This document shows positions 1 through 8,103 of a stretch of DNA of 46,839 nt, one piece after another. Source of the stretch: Actinomycetota bacterium (GTDB taxonomy: Bacteria > Actinomycetota > Thermoleophilia > Solirubrobacterales > 70-9). Every line of letters starts with the position of its first letter. The stretch's first letter is position 1. A model generated the notes under the pieces. It made no database searches, had not been told where the DNA came from, and saw only the letters and a list, made by a program, of their open reading frames with translations. The position numbers were made by a program, and so were the translations under genes. The stretch is taken from assembly GCA_018268655.1 (NCBI GenBank), contig JAFDWC010000005.1, positions 1-46,839 on the forward strand, given 5' to 3'.

Positions 1-1158
1 GAGCTGGAAGCCGCGTCATCTGCTCGCCCGGAGCCGGTCGCCAACGAGACAGATCTCGCGATGCTCCTCTGCACCTCTGGTAGCACCGGTGCCCCCAAGG
101 CATGCACGGTTCCGCATCGGACGGCGATACGCATGGGCGAGATCCACCTCGAGAGCCTCGGGTTGCGGTCGACGGACGTGTTGTTCAGCCCGTTTCCGCT
201 GTTCCACGTCGACGCCGCCATATTGACGGTTGTGCCCGCACTCCTCCTCGGCGCCTGTGCCGCGATCGGCCAAGGCTTCAACCCGTCGACCTTCTGGGAC
301 GAGGTTCGGACGGCGAATGCGACGGTGGTGGATTTCATGGGCGACTCGCTGAACCTCCTTGCAAACCAACCGGCTACTGCCGGCGACCTCGAGAATCCTC
401 TCCGGTTGGTATGGGGGGCACACGTATCGGACCTGGCGCTGGGTGCCGAGTTCGAGCGAAGGTTTGAGCTGCGGTTGATCAGCAACTACGGACTAACCGA
501 TGCGGCGATCGTCGCGTATCAGCCATTGGACCAACCCGCCCGACTCGGGGCGGCTGGCATGCCTGTCCATCCGTATGACGTGCGGATATTCGATGAGTTC
601 GACGACGAGCTCGGCGCTGGCGAAGTGGGTGAGATCGTGGTCCGATCGCTCGAGCCGTGGGCGATGACCACCGGCTACTACGGCATGCCGGCAGCCACCG
701 CAGCTCGCTCCCGCAACCTCTGGTTTCACACCGGCGACCTCGGCGAGCTCGACGAAGACGGATATCTGCACGTGCGGGGACGGAAGTCAGACGAGGCTGG
801 GGGCCAAGGTGCCGGCGTGCTGCTCTCGGACGTCGAGGACGTCGTGGCGTCCCACCCGGGAGTGGTTGAGTCAGCCGCCGTCAGGGTTGCGACGGGTGCG
901 ACGCAGGGGGTGAAGATCTGCGTGGTCCCCAGAGCCGGCGTGTCGTTGGCAGCCGATGACATCTGGGCGCATTGCGATGCGCATCTTGGCGCCGAACGCA
1001 CTCCGCGGTACCTCGAGATCGTCGCCGCCCTTCCAAAGACGCCGACCCACAAGGTGGAGAAGAGTCGGCTCGAGAGGGGGTGGCTGACACCGGCCACCGT
1101 GGACCGGGCAAACGCGTCGGGGCAAGACCTGGCCCCGGCCCCGGAGCGGTCTGAGTGA
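1..1158 (+). CDS. AMP-dependent acyl-CoA synthetase/ligase, C-terminal part (5' end outside window)
   Basis: The frame is open from base 1, so the gene starts upstream; 385 residues are visible. It belongs to the adenylate-forming (ANL) superfamily, which activates a carboxylate with ATP and usually passes it to CoA. The phosphate-binding loop TSGSTGAPKA lies at visible residues 25-34, the conserved FHTGD at about 242-246, and the C-terminal LPKTPTHKVEK lysine motif near 344-354. The last motif normally reads PKTxxGK; here the glycine is His. The hinge/A8 stretch after GR is also atypical, lacking the usual IKxxGxxI pattern. It stands just ahead of the catabolic cluster, so it may activate the pathway's substrate acid. 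The family is clear; substrate is unknown. Confidence 0.9.
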   Translation, partial: ELEAASSARPEPVANETDLAMLLCTSGSTGAPKACTVPHRTAIRMGEIHLESLGLRSTDVLFSPFPLFHVDAAILTVVPALLLGACAAIGQGFNPSTFWDEVRTANATVVDFMGDSLNLLANQPATAGDLENPLRLVWGAHVSDLALGAEFERRFELRLISNYGLTDAAIVAYQPLDQPARLGAAGMPVHPYDVRIFDEFDDELGAGEVGEIVVRSLEPWAMTTGYYGMPAATAARSRNLWFHTGDLGELDEDGYLHVRGRKSDEAGGQGAGVLLSDVEDVVASHPGVVESAAVRVATGATQGVKICVVPRAGVSLAADDIWAHCDAHLGAERTPRYLEIVAALPKTPTHKVEKSRLERGWLTPATVDRANASGQDLAPAPERSE

Positions 1159-1205
1159 GCGCCGATGCTGGATTGGCAGCGAAGGCCGTTGCATTTGGCG
1201 TGATG

Positions 1206-1222
1206 TATGCTATTTTATCAAA
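1206..1222. promoter_or_regulatory. Candidate GntR operator, copy 1 (upstream of M24 hydrolase)
   Basis: The sequence TATGCTATTTTATCAAA fits the pattern TTTGATA-N3-TATCAAA with a perfect right half and a 5/7 left half. It is followed directly by TGTCAA, as in copy 4. A possible -35 (TTGCAT, 1189-1194) and a -10-like TATTTT (1211-1216) would place the site over the -10 of the M24 gene promoter. Binding by the GntR protein encoded at 14667-15392 is inferred from recurrence of the motif. Confidence 0.5.
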
Positions 1223-1305
1223 TGTCAAGCACCCCCGTCTGCTTAGGCGGGCCGCTTCGACAGGGAAGAGAGGACAGCTCGCGTGTATTCGGGAGCAGAA
1301 TCGCA

Positions 1306-2562
1306 ATGAACGGAGATAGCTTGTCCGGGTCGATCCAAGCGAGGGAAGCCTCGGCCGCAGAGCTGGCCATGGGGGCGGTTTCTCCTCAGAGCTCGGTTGG
1401 TGCCGATGTCCCAGCCGACGACGCCGTTCTCGAGAGGGCGCGGACGGATCGGAGGAGCCTCTTCGATCTGGACCGCTTCACCTCGGTGCTCGCCGAAGCC
1501 GAGCTGGACGCCGTCGTCGCCTTCTCCGGACCGAACGTGACTTACACAGGCGGTGCATTCTCGCGAGGCTGGGACCCGCTTCAGATGGTGGTGACGACCG
1601 CAGGCGGTGTCCAGGTGCTCGTGCTCCCGGACGACTACGCCCAGTACTTCGGGGAGTACAGCTGGGTGAGCGACATCCGCAACTTTGCGGTCGGTGAGGA
1701 CATGTTCAGCGACGGACTCAACTTGTTGGCCGACGTTCTCATCGAGCTCGGCCTTTCTGGTGCCCGGATTGGGTTCGAGGGCCCGCTCCAAGCGGATTGG
1801 AGCCGCCTCCTCGCGGAGCGGCTTCCAAACGCGAAGCGGTGCGAGGCCGCCGCCACGCTCGAGCGTGCTCGCCTGATCAAGACTGCCGGCGAGATCGCTG
1901 TCTTTCGCGTCGCCGTACTTCGCACGCAGGAAGCGATGCGAGCGGCGTGGGCGGGCTCACGGCCAGGAGACACCGAGAAGCAGATATCCGCTCGGGTGCA
2001 GTCGGCGGCGCTCTATCTCGGGGCGGACGCGATCGATCACTGCCAGCTACAGGCGGGACTCCACTCGACCGTCGCGATGTCGGCGTCCCTCGAGCGCCCC
2101 GCCCTGTCCGGCGACGTCGTCCACATCGATCTTGGCGCCGTGTTCGCCGGCTACCACACCGACCTCGCCCGCAACGCGGTGGTCGGCGCCGCGAGTCCGG
2201 CGCAGGCCAGCATCTACCAGCGGCTTGCCGAGGTCCAGCAAACACTGATCGACACGGTGAAGGCGGGCGTCGTCGCGGCCGAGCTCGCCGAGCTCAACCA
2301 GCAGGCCTTTGCTCGCGTCGGACTGCAACACCCGTGGGGCGCGATCGGTCACGGGACCGGGCTGTCGGTACACGAGGGCTTCGTCATCTCCGAGGGATGC
2401 AACGAGGTACTTGAGGCGGGGATGCTGATCAACCTCGAGCCGAGTCATATCGAGGCTGGGGATGCCCGCTATCACATAGAGGACACCCTGGTTGTGACCG
2501 ATTCAGGCTGTGAGCTGCTGGGCGCTTTGCTGGGCGGTCCGCTCATGGAGGTCATCCGGTAA
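1306..2562 (+). CDS. M24-family metallohydrolase (Xaa-Pro peptidase / creatinase-like)
   Basis: The protein has 418 residues from ATG 1306, which follows a gggag ribosome site; an upstream in-frame ATG at 1207 lies inside the operator and is unlikely. The N-terminal creatinase-type domain spans about 60-190 and the pita-bread M24 domain about 200-415. All five dinuclear metal ligands of the aminopeptidase-type family can be seen: D275 (HIDLGA), D286 (HTDLAR), H349 (GHGTGL), E378 (EPSH) and E392 (HIEDT). Family members cleave Xaa-Pro peptides, creatine or ectoine-type C-N bonds. The next gene starts 71 bases downstream on the same strand. With an oligopeptide/opine-type importer in the cluster, hydrolysis of an amide or imino bond is likely; the substrate is not evident. 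Confidence 0.9.
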   Translation: MNGDSLSGSIQAREASAAELAMGAVSPQSSVGADVPADDAVLERARTDRRSLFDLDRFTSVLAEAELDAVVAFSGPNVTYTGGAFSRGWDPLQMVVTTAGGVQVLVLPDDYAQYFGEYSWVSDIRNFAVGEDMFSDGLNLLADVLIELGLSGARIGFEGPLQADWSRLLAERLPNAKRCEAAATLERARLIKTAGEIAVFRVAVLRTQEAMRAAWAGSRPGDTEKQISARVQSAALYLGADAIDHCQLQAGLHSTVAMSASLERPALSGDVVHIDLGAVFAGYHTDLARNAVVGAASPAQASIYQRLAEVQQTLIDTVKAGVVAAELAELNQQAFARVGLQHPWGAIGHGTGLSVHEGFVISEGCNEVLEAGMLINLEPSHIEAGDARYHIEDTLVVTDSGCELLGALLGGPLMEVIR

Positions 2563-2633
2563 GTGCACGGCGACGTACGGCAGTGGTGGCGTACCGCAGA
2601 TCGTTGAACCCCTCCCCAAAAGGATCCAGACAA

Positions 2634-3014
2634 ATGGCGACAACCTCGAAATATCTCTTCATCGCGACGATGAACGTAGCTCCGGACAGGGACGCCCTCT
2701 TCCACGAGATCTACGACAGCGAGCACGTCCCGTTCCTCGGCACCGTGGCAGGCGTCAACGCGATTGCCAGGTTCGAGAACAAGGACCTCTCGGCGGTTGT
2801 CGGCGAGAACGGTCCGATCAAGTCGGCACCCAATGAGCCACGGTACACCGCGATCTACGAGATCGACGGCCCGGAGGTTCTGGCCAGCGACGAATGGTCC
2901 CAGATGGTCGAGAGGGGCCGATGGCCGAGCGAGGTCCGCCCGTTCACGTCTGATCGGAGGCATCTGCTTTTGGAGCGACTGCCGAGCGCCGGAGGCGACG
3001 ATGCCCGCCGCTGA
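2634..3014 (+). CDS. Small dimeric alpha/beta-barrel-like protein, function unknown
   Basis: The product has 126 residues. ATG 2634 follows AAAGGA, better than the upstream in-frame start at 2583. The pattern resembles EthD/DUF4286-type dimeric alpha/beta barrels: a first beta strand (KYLFIATMNV), then DALFHEIYDSEHVPFLGTV, similar to the FxxWYDxEHLPxL motif of these proteins, then a strand in which a glycine-rich turn leads to xARFE. Such proteins are small enzymes or stability factors in catabolic clusters. The stop codon lies 14 bases inside the next gene, so the two are translationally coupled. The assignment rests on one motif and overall length; catalytic activity cannot be inferred. Confidence 0.65.
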   Translation: MATTSKYLFIATMNVAPDRDALFHEIYDSEHVPFLGTVAGVNAIARFENKDLSAVVGENGPIKSAPNEPRYTAIYEIDGPEVLASDEWSQMVERGRWPSEVRPFTSDRRHLLLERLPSAGGDDARR

Positions 3015-3816
3015 TCAGGAGCTGCCTCCGGCGCCATCCCGCTTCGAGGGGCGAACTGCCATCGTCACCGGGGGCGGCACCGGAATCGGCTTGTCGATCG
3101 TCGAACGGCTCGCGCGCGAGGGCGCTGAGGTGATGTTGGTTGGCCCCGACATGGGGATTCTCGAGGACGCGGTGAAGTCATTGCCTGTCGGGTCCGGAAC
3201 GGCTCACCCACACTGCGCCGATCTCGTCGATCCGGCTCAGATCAACGGAGTTGCCGAGGACGCGCTCTCGCGCTGGCCGAAGATCGACGTACTCGTCAAC
3301 TGTGCCGGAACCGACAAAGACTCGCTTTTTTTCGAGATGGACTTGGCGGACTGGAACCACATCATGGCGGTCAACCTGACGGCCCCGTTCCTCCTGAGTC
3401 AACGTTTGGCGCCCCACATGATCGCCGAGAGGCAGGGGGCGATCGTCAACATCGGCTCGATCGCCGCCCTGGGCGCCGATGGACCTTTCGCCTGCTACTC
3501 GGCTTCGAAAGCGGGCCTGATCGCTTTCACGCGCTCGATCTCGATCGAGCTGGCATCGCACGGAGTCAGAGCGAACGTCGTCAGTCCGGGAGTCACTCAC
3601 ACCAATTCTCTTGGTTGGAGCCCCGAGCAACTCGATCACATGCTGACCTCGTTCGCACGGGTGCCGCTGGGCCGCCTGCTCGAGCGTCGTGAGATCGCTG
3701 ACACGGTCGCATTCCTGGCGTCCGACGAAGCGAGCGGGATAACCGGCTCGAATGTGATCGTCGATGGCGGGCTGACGGCAAACCTCTATCTGGTCGAGAC
3801 GCTCCCCGATGAATAG
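3001..3816 (+). CDS. SDR-family oxidoreductase (3-oxoacyl-ACP reductase-like)
   Basis: This is a classical short-chain dehydrogenase of 271 residues. ATG 3001 has GGAGG at 2991-2995 and overlaps the preceding ORF. The NAD(P) loop TGGGTGIG is at 23-30, the NCAG motif (usually NNAG) at 100-103, and the catalytic Ser153, Tyr166 and Lys170 sit in GSIAAL and YSASK. The C-terminal ITGSNVIVDGG segment is typical. It would oxidise or reduce a secondary alcohol/ketone in the cytoplasm. In this cluster it probably handles an intermediate of the same pathway as the M24 hydrolase; substrate and cofactor preference (NAD or NADP) are not determined. Confidence 0.93.
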   Translation: MPAADQELPPAPSRFEGRTAIVTGGGTGIGLSIVERLAREGAEVMLVGPDMGILEDAVKSLPVGSGTAHPHCADLVDPAQINGVAEDALSRWPKIDVLVNCAGTDKDSLFFEMDLADWNHIMAVNLTAPFLLSQRLAPHMIAERQGAIVNIGSIAALGADGPFACYSASKAGLIAFTRSISIELASHGVRANVVSPGVTHTNSLGWSPEQLDHMLTSFARVPLGRLLERREIADTVAFLASDEASGITGSNVIVDGGLTANLYLVETLPDE

Positions 3817-3903
3817 GCCGGGGGAGACTTTCAGAACTACGTTTACCAGTACCGGTCAGCGGGTGACCGATTGCACATCCACAAACAGGAAAGGTGAGTT
3901 CTG

Positions 3904-5433
3904 ATGAGAGCGCGTTGGTCCATACTGGTCGCCTGCCTCTGTGCCGGTCTGGCGGTACTGGTCTCCGGTTGCGGCTCGGGCGGAGGCACGAGCAGCACAG
4001 AAGCGGCGGCGCCTTCGTCGGTGCCGAGTGCGACTCTCGGCATGCCGGTCAAAATTCAAAACCTCGACCCGGACCTCACCTTCGATGCCGGGAATCAGGC
4101 GCTCCACTTCATCGGAGGAACGCTCTTCAACATCGAGGAAGGGAAGGCCGTGCCCGGCCTGGCGAGCAGCGCCCACGTGTCCTCCAACGAACTGACGTGG
4201 ACGATCAAACTCAAACCGGGTCTCAAGTTCTCCGATGGCACGCCGCTCCGTTCAAGCGATGTCAAGGCGACCTTTGATCGGGCCCACACCGACAAGAACA
4301 ACATCAACGCGTTCCTCTGGACGCCGATCAAGTCCGTCGAAGCTCCGAACCCGACCACGGTGATCATTCGCCTCAGTCGCCCCTACCCCTCGCTGCAGCA
4401 GATCCTGGGCTACCCGTTCATGGCGATCTTCCCGGCTGATCGAATCAACCAGAAGGGCTTTTTCAACGAACCCATCTCTGCGGGCCCGTACAAGCTCACC
4501 TCCTGGGGCGGCGGCAATACCGCCGTATTTGAGACCAACCCAAATTACGCCGGTAGCCCTGCGGTCATCTCGAAGCTGACGATGAGCACGATCCCGGACC
4601 CCAACACCCGTCTGTCGCAGGTCAGCTCAGGTCAGCTGCAGCTCGCCTACGCGCTTCCGCCGAATCTGATTCCGCAGATCAACTCGCCCGCGGTCAAGCA
4701 GGTGCAGCAGCTCTATGGCCTCGACATGATGTCGATGCAGACCAAGAAGGGGCCCCTGGACGAACTCGGCGTCCGGCAGGCAATCTCGGAGGCGATCAAC
4801 CGCCAGCAGCTCAGCGAAATCGTCTGGGGTGGGGAAGCTGAACCGCTCGCGCAGGTATGGCCGAGCACGATGGCTGCTCATGACTCGTCGATACCGACCG
4901 ACCAGAACCTCGCCGCGGCAAAGAAGTCTCTCGCCGGCACGAGCTGCGCGAATGGCTGCAATCTGCAGCTGACCTACAGCCAGGAAGCCTATCCGCAGCA
5001 GGAGCAGGAAGCGCCGATCATCAAGTCGAATCTGGAAGAAATCGGCATCAAAGTCAGTCTCAACAACGTCGATCCAGCTACCTTCTTCGAATCAGCATTC
5101 ACGTTGAACTTCGATCTGATGCTGACCGGCCTATACGACTTCGCCGACATCCCGGACTCGATCTGTTCGCTGGGGATGCTGCCGATCCTTCAGACCAATT
5201 TCACCGGGTTCGAACTGCCTGGAATCGAAAAGGCGTGCACTGAGGCGATGTCGCAGACCGGCGCCGCGCGCATCGCAGCGATGAGGGAAGTCAGCGAAAT
5301 CCTCATGAAGTACGTGCCGTGGACTCCACTGACCGGAATGGCGCATGTGGATGCGACGAGTGTTCCGGAAACCCTGATAAAAGTACAGAACACGCTTATC
5401 GGTGTTGCCCACAAGGACGGCAAGGTCTGGTGA
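3904..5433 (+). CDS. ABC transporter substrate-binding lipoprotein (SBP family 5, peptide/opine type)
   Basis: The product has 509 residues. It begins with a lipoprotein signal: a charged start, hydrophobic stretch and lipobox LVSGC with the lipidated Cys at 23, then a Ser/Gly/Thr linker. The family-5 pattern is clear: ETNPNYAG, an SDGTPLRSSDV segment typical of Opp/Dpp proteins, and a VRQAISEAINRQ helix. ATG 3904 follows AGGTGAG. It should capture an oligopeptide, opine or similar solute outside the membrane and deliver it to the permeases at 7087-8957. Unusually it is separated from them by a divergent lyase gene and an operator region. Confidence 0.93.
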   Translation: MRARWSILVACLCAGLAVLVSGCGSGGGTSSTEAAAPSSVPSATLGMPVKIQNLDPDLTFDAGNQALHFIGGTLFNIEEGKAVPGLASSAHVSSNELTWTIKLKPGLKFSDGTPLRSSDVKATFDRAHTDKNNINAFLWTPIKSVEAPNPTTVIIRLSRPYPSLQQILGYPFMAIFPADRINQKGFFNEPISAGPYKLTSWGGGNTAVFETNPNYAGSPAVISKLTMSTIPDPNTRLSQVSSGQLQLAYALPPNLIPQINSPAVKQVQQLYGLDMMSMQTKKGPLDELGVRQAISEAINRQQLSEIVWGGEAEPLAQVWPSTMAAHDSSIPTDQNLAAAKKSLAGTSCANGCNLQLTYSQEAYPQQEQEAPIIKSNLEEIGIKVSLNNVDPATFFESAFTLNFDLMLTGLYDFADIPDSICSLGMLPILQTNFTGFELPGIEKACTEAMSQTGAARIAAMREVSEILMKYVPWTPLTGMAHVDATSVPETLIKVQNTLIGVAHKDGKVW

Positions 5434-5439
5434 AGGCCG

Positions 5440-5478
5440 GACTCCGGTGGGCGGCGCGTGCGCCCGCCCACCGGAGTC
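5440..5478. terminator. Bidirectional hairpin terminator
   Basis: A perfect 15-bp stem (GACTCCGGTGGGCGG, 5440-5454, pairing with 5464-5478) lies between the convergent binding-protein and lyase genes, 7 bases after one stop and 4 bases before the other. There is no clear T tract on either side. The position supports a terminator for both transcripts. Confidence 0.7.
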
Positions 5479-5482
5479 GGAA

Positions 5483-6763
5483 TCAGGTCTCCTGGTGGGC
5501 GGTCAGGGTCCGGCAGATCTGCTCCACTTCGACCTCGGTCACCCAGCGTGGGAACTCGCTGCGGGCGTCGACTTCGCGCTCGATCGCGTTGTAGATGTTC
5601 GCCACATCTTCGTCCGAGAATGCGATGCCGAGTTGCGAGAGCTTTGCCCTGATGGTCGACGTCGCGTGGCGGTCTCCCCAGACGATCGACATCTGTCCGC
5701 CGATCACAGACGGTGAGATGCAGGAGCTCGAGACCGGGAAGGCGGCCTCGCCATCCCGGAGGTAGTCGAGCATTGCCTCGGGATCGTCGCGGAGGAACTG
5801 GTGCTCGCCGGTCAGGGGCCGAAGGGGGTTGGGCGGCAGGCCGGTGCAGCGAGAAACGAGGTCGGCGACGCCCTGCAGGCCCTCCAGGCGGATGCCCGTG
5901 TCCACCCCATAGAGCAGCTCGAGCGCAACGGCGACCTCCTGCAGGCTCGCCAGGCCCGAACGATAGGAGAGACCGTTGACCGAGACGTCGGGATGGACGC
6001 CCGCGGTGGCGGCGGTTATGGCGAGGGCACTGGCCTGGCCGAAATCGTTGTGGACGTGCATGGTGACGTCGACCGGGGTATCCAGCCGTCGTCGGAATTC
6101 ACGACAGAACAGCTTCATTCCGTCGACCGAGAGGCTGCTGTAGGAGTCCATGAGATTGATCCGGGTACAACCGAGCCCGATGGCCTCGTTCGCGAGTGCA
6201 ACGACCGGCTCAAAGGGAGACCGGGCGACATCCCCGAAGCCACACACGACCTCGAGGCCGACCGATTGTGCGTAGGAGACGGTTTGGCGCAGCTCGGCCA
6301 TATAGGTCTCCAGCCCAGCTGGGTCGAGTCGTGCCTGGAACGGCACCTCGAGCGTGCGGACCCCGAGCTCGGTCACCTGGTCAATCGCTTCTTGCGGCGT
6401 GATCACGTTCGCCGGGTCTGGACCCGCCGCCTGGGCGTAGACCGAGATGTCGAATCCGAAGTCTGCTTCGAGCAGGGCCTTGCAGAGCTCGAACTCCCTC
6501 TTGTTCGGGTTCGGATCGCCCCACCAGTGGATATTTAGGGCCATGGCCGCAACGCCCACCGCATCGAGCGCGTCGGCGATCGTCAGCAGGTCATCGATCG
6601 GCGGCGAGATGCCCGGGGTCAGGAGGATCTTGCGCAGGGTGCTGTCGTATATGCGGAGCGGTTCCGGAAACGCGTACGAGGCGACCAGCGTCGGCTCGAA
6701 GTTAAAGGGACTGACCCAGTGCTGCTCTGAGCGAAAGGGCTCTGTTGATGTCGCCTCGGACAT
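5483..6763 (-). CDS. DRE-TIM (HMG-CoA lyase / isopropylmalate synthase-like) protein with altered metal motif
   Basis: The protein has 426 residues. ATG 6763 is preceded by AAGGAAGG, so the upstream in-frame starts are rejected. The fold is that of HMGL-like TIM barrels: motif DSTLRKILLTPGI at 40-52 aligns with the canonical DxTLRDGxQxPG, and the HxHND metal motif (MHVHNDFG) is retained near residue 235, followed by a GLSYRSGLASLQEV segment. The metal-binding aspartate that follows the conserved arginine in TLRD is Lys45 here. The family performs Claisen condensations or retro-Claisen/aldol cleavages using a divalent metal; the substitution makes the chemistry uncertain. It is divergent from the permease operon with an operator copy between them. 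Confidence 0.8.
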   Translation of the reverse strand: MSEATSTEPFRSEQHWVSPFNFEPTLVASYAFPEPLRIYDSTLRKILLTPGISPPIDDLLTIADALDAVGVAAMALNIHWWGDPNPNKREFELCKALLEADFGFDISVYAQAAGPDPANVITPQEAIDQVTELGVRTLEVPFQARLDPAGLETYMAELRQTVSYAQSVGLEVVCGFGDVARSPFEPVVALANEAIGLGCTRINLMDSYSSLSVDGMKLFCREFRRRLDTPVDVTMHVHNDFGQASALAITAATAGVHPDVSVNGLSYRSGLASLQEVAVALELLYGVDTGIRLEGLQGVADLVSRCTGLPPNPLRPLTGEHQFLRDDPEAMLDYLRDGEAAFPVSSSCISPSVIGGQMSIVWGDRHATSTIRAKLSQLGIAFSDEDVANIYNAIEREVDARSEFPRWVTEVEVEQICRTLTAHQET

Positions 6764-7086
6764 TGCCACCTTCCTTGCGTCGTCGATCGGCCTGATCTGT
6801 CGCCTGCTGGCTCGGGGCTCCGTCGCGCCTCCATGGGCGCGAGATGCGCCCGCCGCGCCCGCAGACGCCATCTGTGCTAATTTATCAAATGTAAAAGTTC
6901 CTAAACGAGTGATGCCTGGGAGTGGGGTTGTCGCGAATTACGGATCGGCCCCATGCGTCGACGAAGTCGGGATAGCAACGGAGGAAGAGGTGCTGAAGGC
7001 GCGCAGAGCGAGGAAGGCGGCGGGAAATCCGCCACTCGCTGGATTCGATCACCGAGGCCCGAACAAGGCGCTCGGCTCCCGGGGCC
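6764..7086. other. 323-bp divergent intergenic region
   Basis: It lies between the lyase start (6763, minus) and the permease start (7087, plus). It carries one GntR-operator copy (6873-6889) in an AT-rich patch at about 6870-6915. The right two thirds is ordinary high-GC sequence; I see no convincing gene there, although an unrelated frame stays open across it. Confidence 0.6.
6873..6889. promoter_or_regulatory. Candidate GntR operator, copy 2
   Basis: The sequence TGTGCTAATTTATCAAA has the perfect TATCAAA half-site and a 5/7 left half, and is followed by TGTAAA. It lies 110 bases upstream of the lyase start and 198 bases upstream of the permease start, so it could control both divergent units. 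A -10-like TAATTT (6878-6883) lies inside it. Confidence 0.5.
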
Positions 7087-8103
7087 TTGTCTGAGCCCGG
7101 AGTAGTCGCGGCTTCGACCCTCGGCGCCTCGTCGCCGTCATCGTCGACTCGACGCAGGTCGCGGGTGGGGCCCAGCCTGCTCCTGCGCCGAGGACTTCAG
7201 GCCATTGCCGTCTGCGCGTTCGTCGTCGTGGTCACGTTCCTCCTCGTGAGGATCGTTCCCGGCGACCCCGTTTCGGCGATCTCGGGGCCGCAGGCAAGCG
7301 CCGAAACGCGCGAAGCGATCCGCGCCGAACTGCACCTCGAAAGCTCGCTTCCGTCGCAGTTCACGGCCTACATCGGCGACCTCCTGCAGGGCGATCTCGG
7401 GCATTCGATCGTCCAGCAGGGCAAGTCGGTCACGTCGATCATCGGCGAGAGCCTGCCGATCACCCTGTATGTCGTTTTCGGCGCCCTGGTGATCTCCGCC
7501 GTGTTCGGCGTGGCGTTCGGACTCCTCGCCGCGGTCCGCGGCGGCGGGATCGACATGGGGACGCGGGCGGCCGTGATGGTCTTCCTGGCGGTTCCGCCGT
7601 TCTTTCTGGGCTTGCTCTTGATCCTGCTGCTCGCGCTCGAGATCCCGGTCTTCCCGGCAGGTGGCTGGGGAGAAGGGTGGCCTCAGAACCTCGAATATCT
7701 GGTGCTCCCGAGCATCGCGCTCTCCGCGACCCTGATGCCCCTCGTCGCCAGCGTGACCAGGCAGGCGGCCAAGGATGCGATGCGGCAGCCGTGGGCCGAG
7801 GCGGCATCGGCCCGAGGGCTTCCGGCTCGTCTGGTCGTGTTCAGGCACATCCTCCCGAACTGCGCCGCCTCGGTCATCACCTTGCTCGGGTTCAATGCCA
7901 GTGTCCTGATCTCCGGTGCCGTGGTGGTGGAGGCTGTATTCGGTCTCCCCGGTCTCGGCCAGGAATTGGTCACCGCGGTGACCGAGCGCAACTATCCGGT
8001 TATCCAGGGCATCGCCCTCGTGACGGCACTGATCGTCGTTGCGATCAACCTGGCCGCGGATCTGCTGTCGCTTGCGGTCGACCCGAGGATCGATCCGTCA
8101 TGA
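7087..8103 (+). CDS. ABC transporter permease (DppB/OppB type)
   Basis: This is an inner-membrane permease of 338 residues with about six membrane segments. The first is the AVCAFVVVVTFLLVRIVPGD helix typical of DppB, followed by an external GDLLQGDLGHSI segment. The cytoplasmic EAA loop (AEAASARGLP) contacts the ATPases, and the C-terminal VEAVFGLPGLG is a family signature. The TTG start at 7087 is uncertain: no good ribosome site is seen and GTG 7165 is an alternative that keeps the whole transmembrane region. Its stop overlaps the next start (ATGA), making the four transporter genes one coupled operon. Confidence 0.9.
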   Translation: MSEPGVVAASTLGASSPSSSTRRRSRVGPSLLLRRGLQAIAVCAFVVVVTFLLVRIVPGDPVSAISGPQASAETREAIRAELHLESSLPSQFTAYIGDLLQGDLGHSIVQQGKSVTSIIGESLPITLYVVFGALVISAVFGVAFGLLAAVRGGGIDMGTRAAVMVFLAVPPFFLGLLLILLLALEIPVFPAGGWGEGWPQNLEYLVLPSIALSATLMPLVASVTRQAAKDAMRQPWAEAASARGLPARLVVFRHILPNCAASVITLLGFNASVLISGAVVVEAVFGLPGLGQELVTAVTERNYPVIQGIALVTALIVVAINLAADLLSLAVDPRIDPS

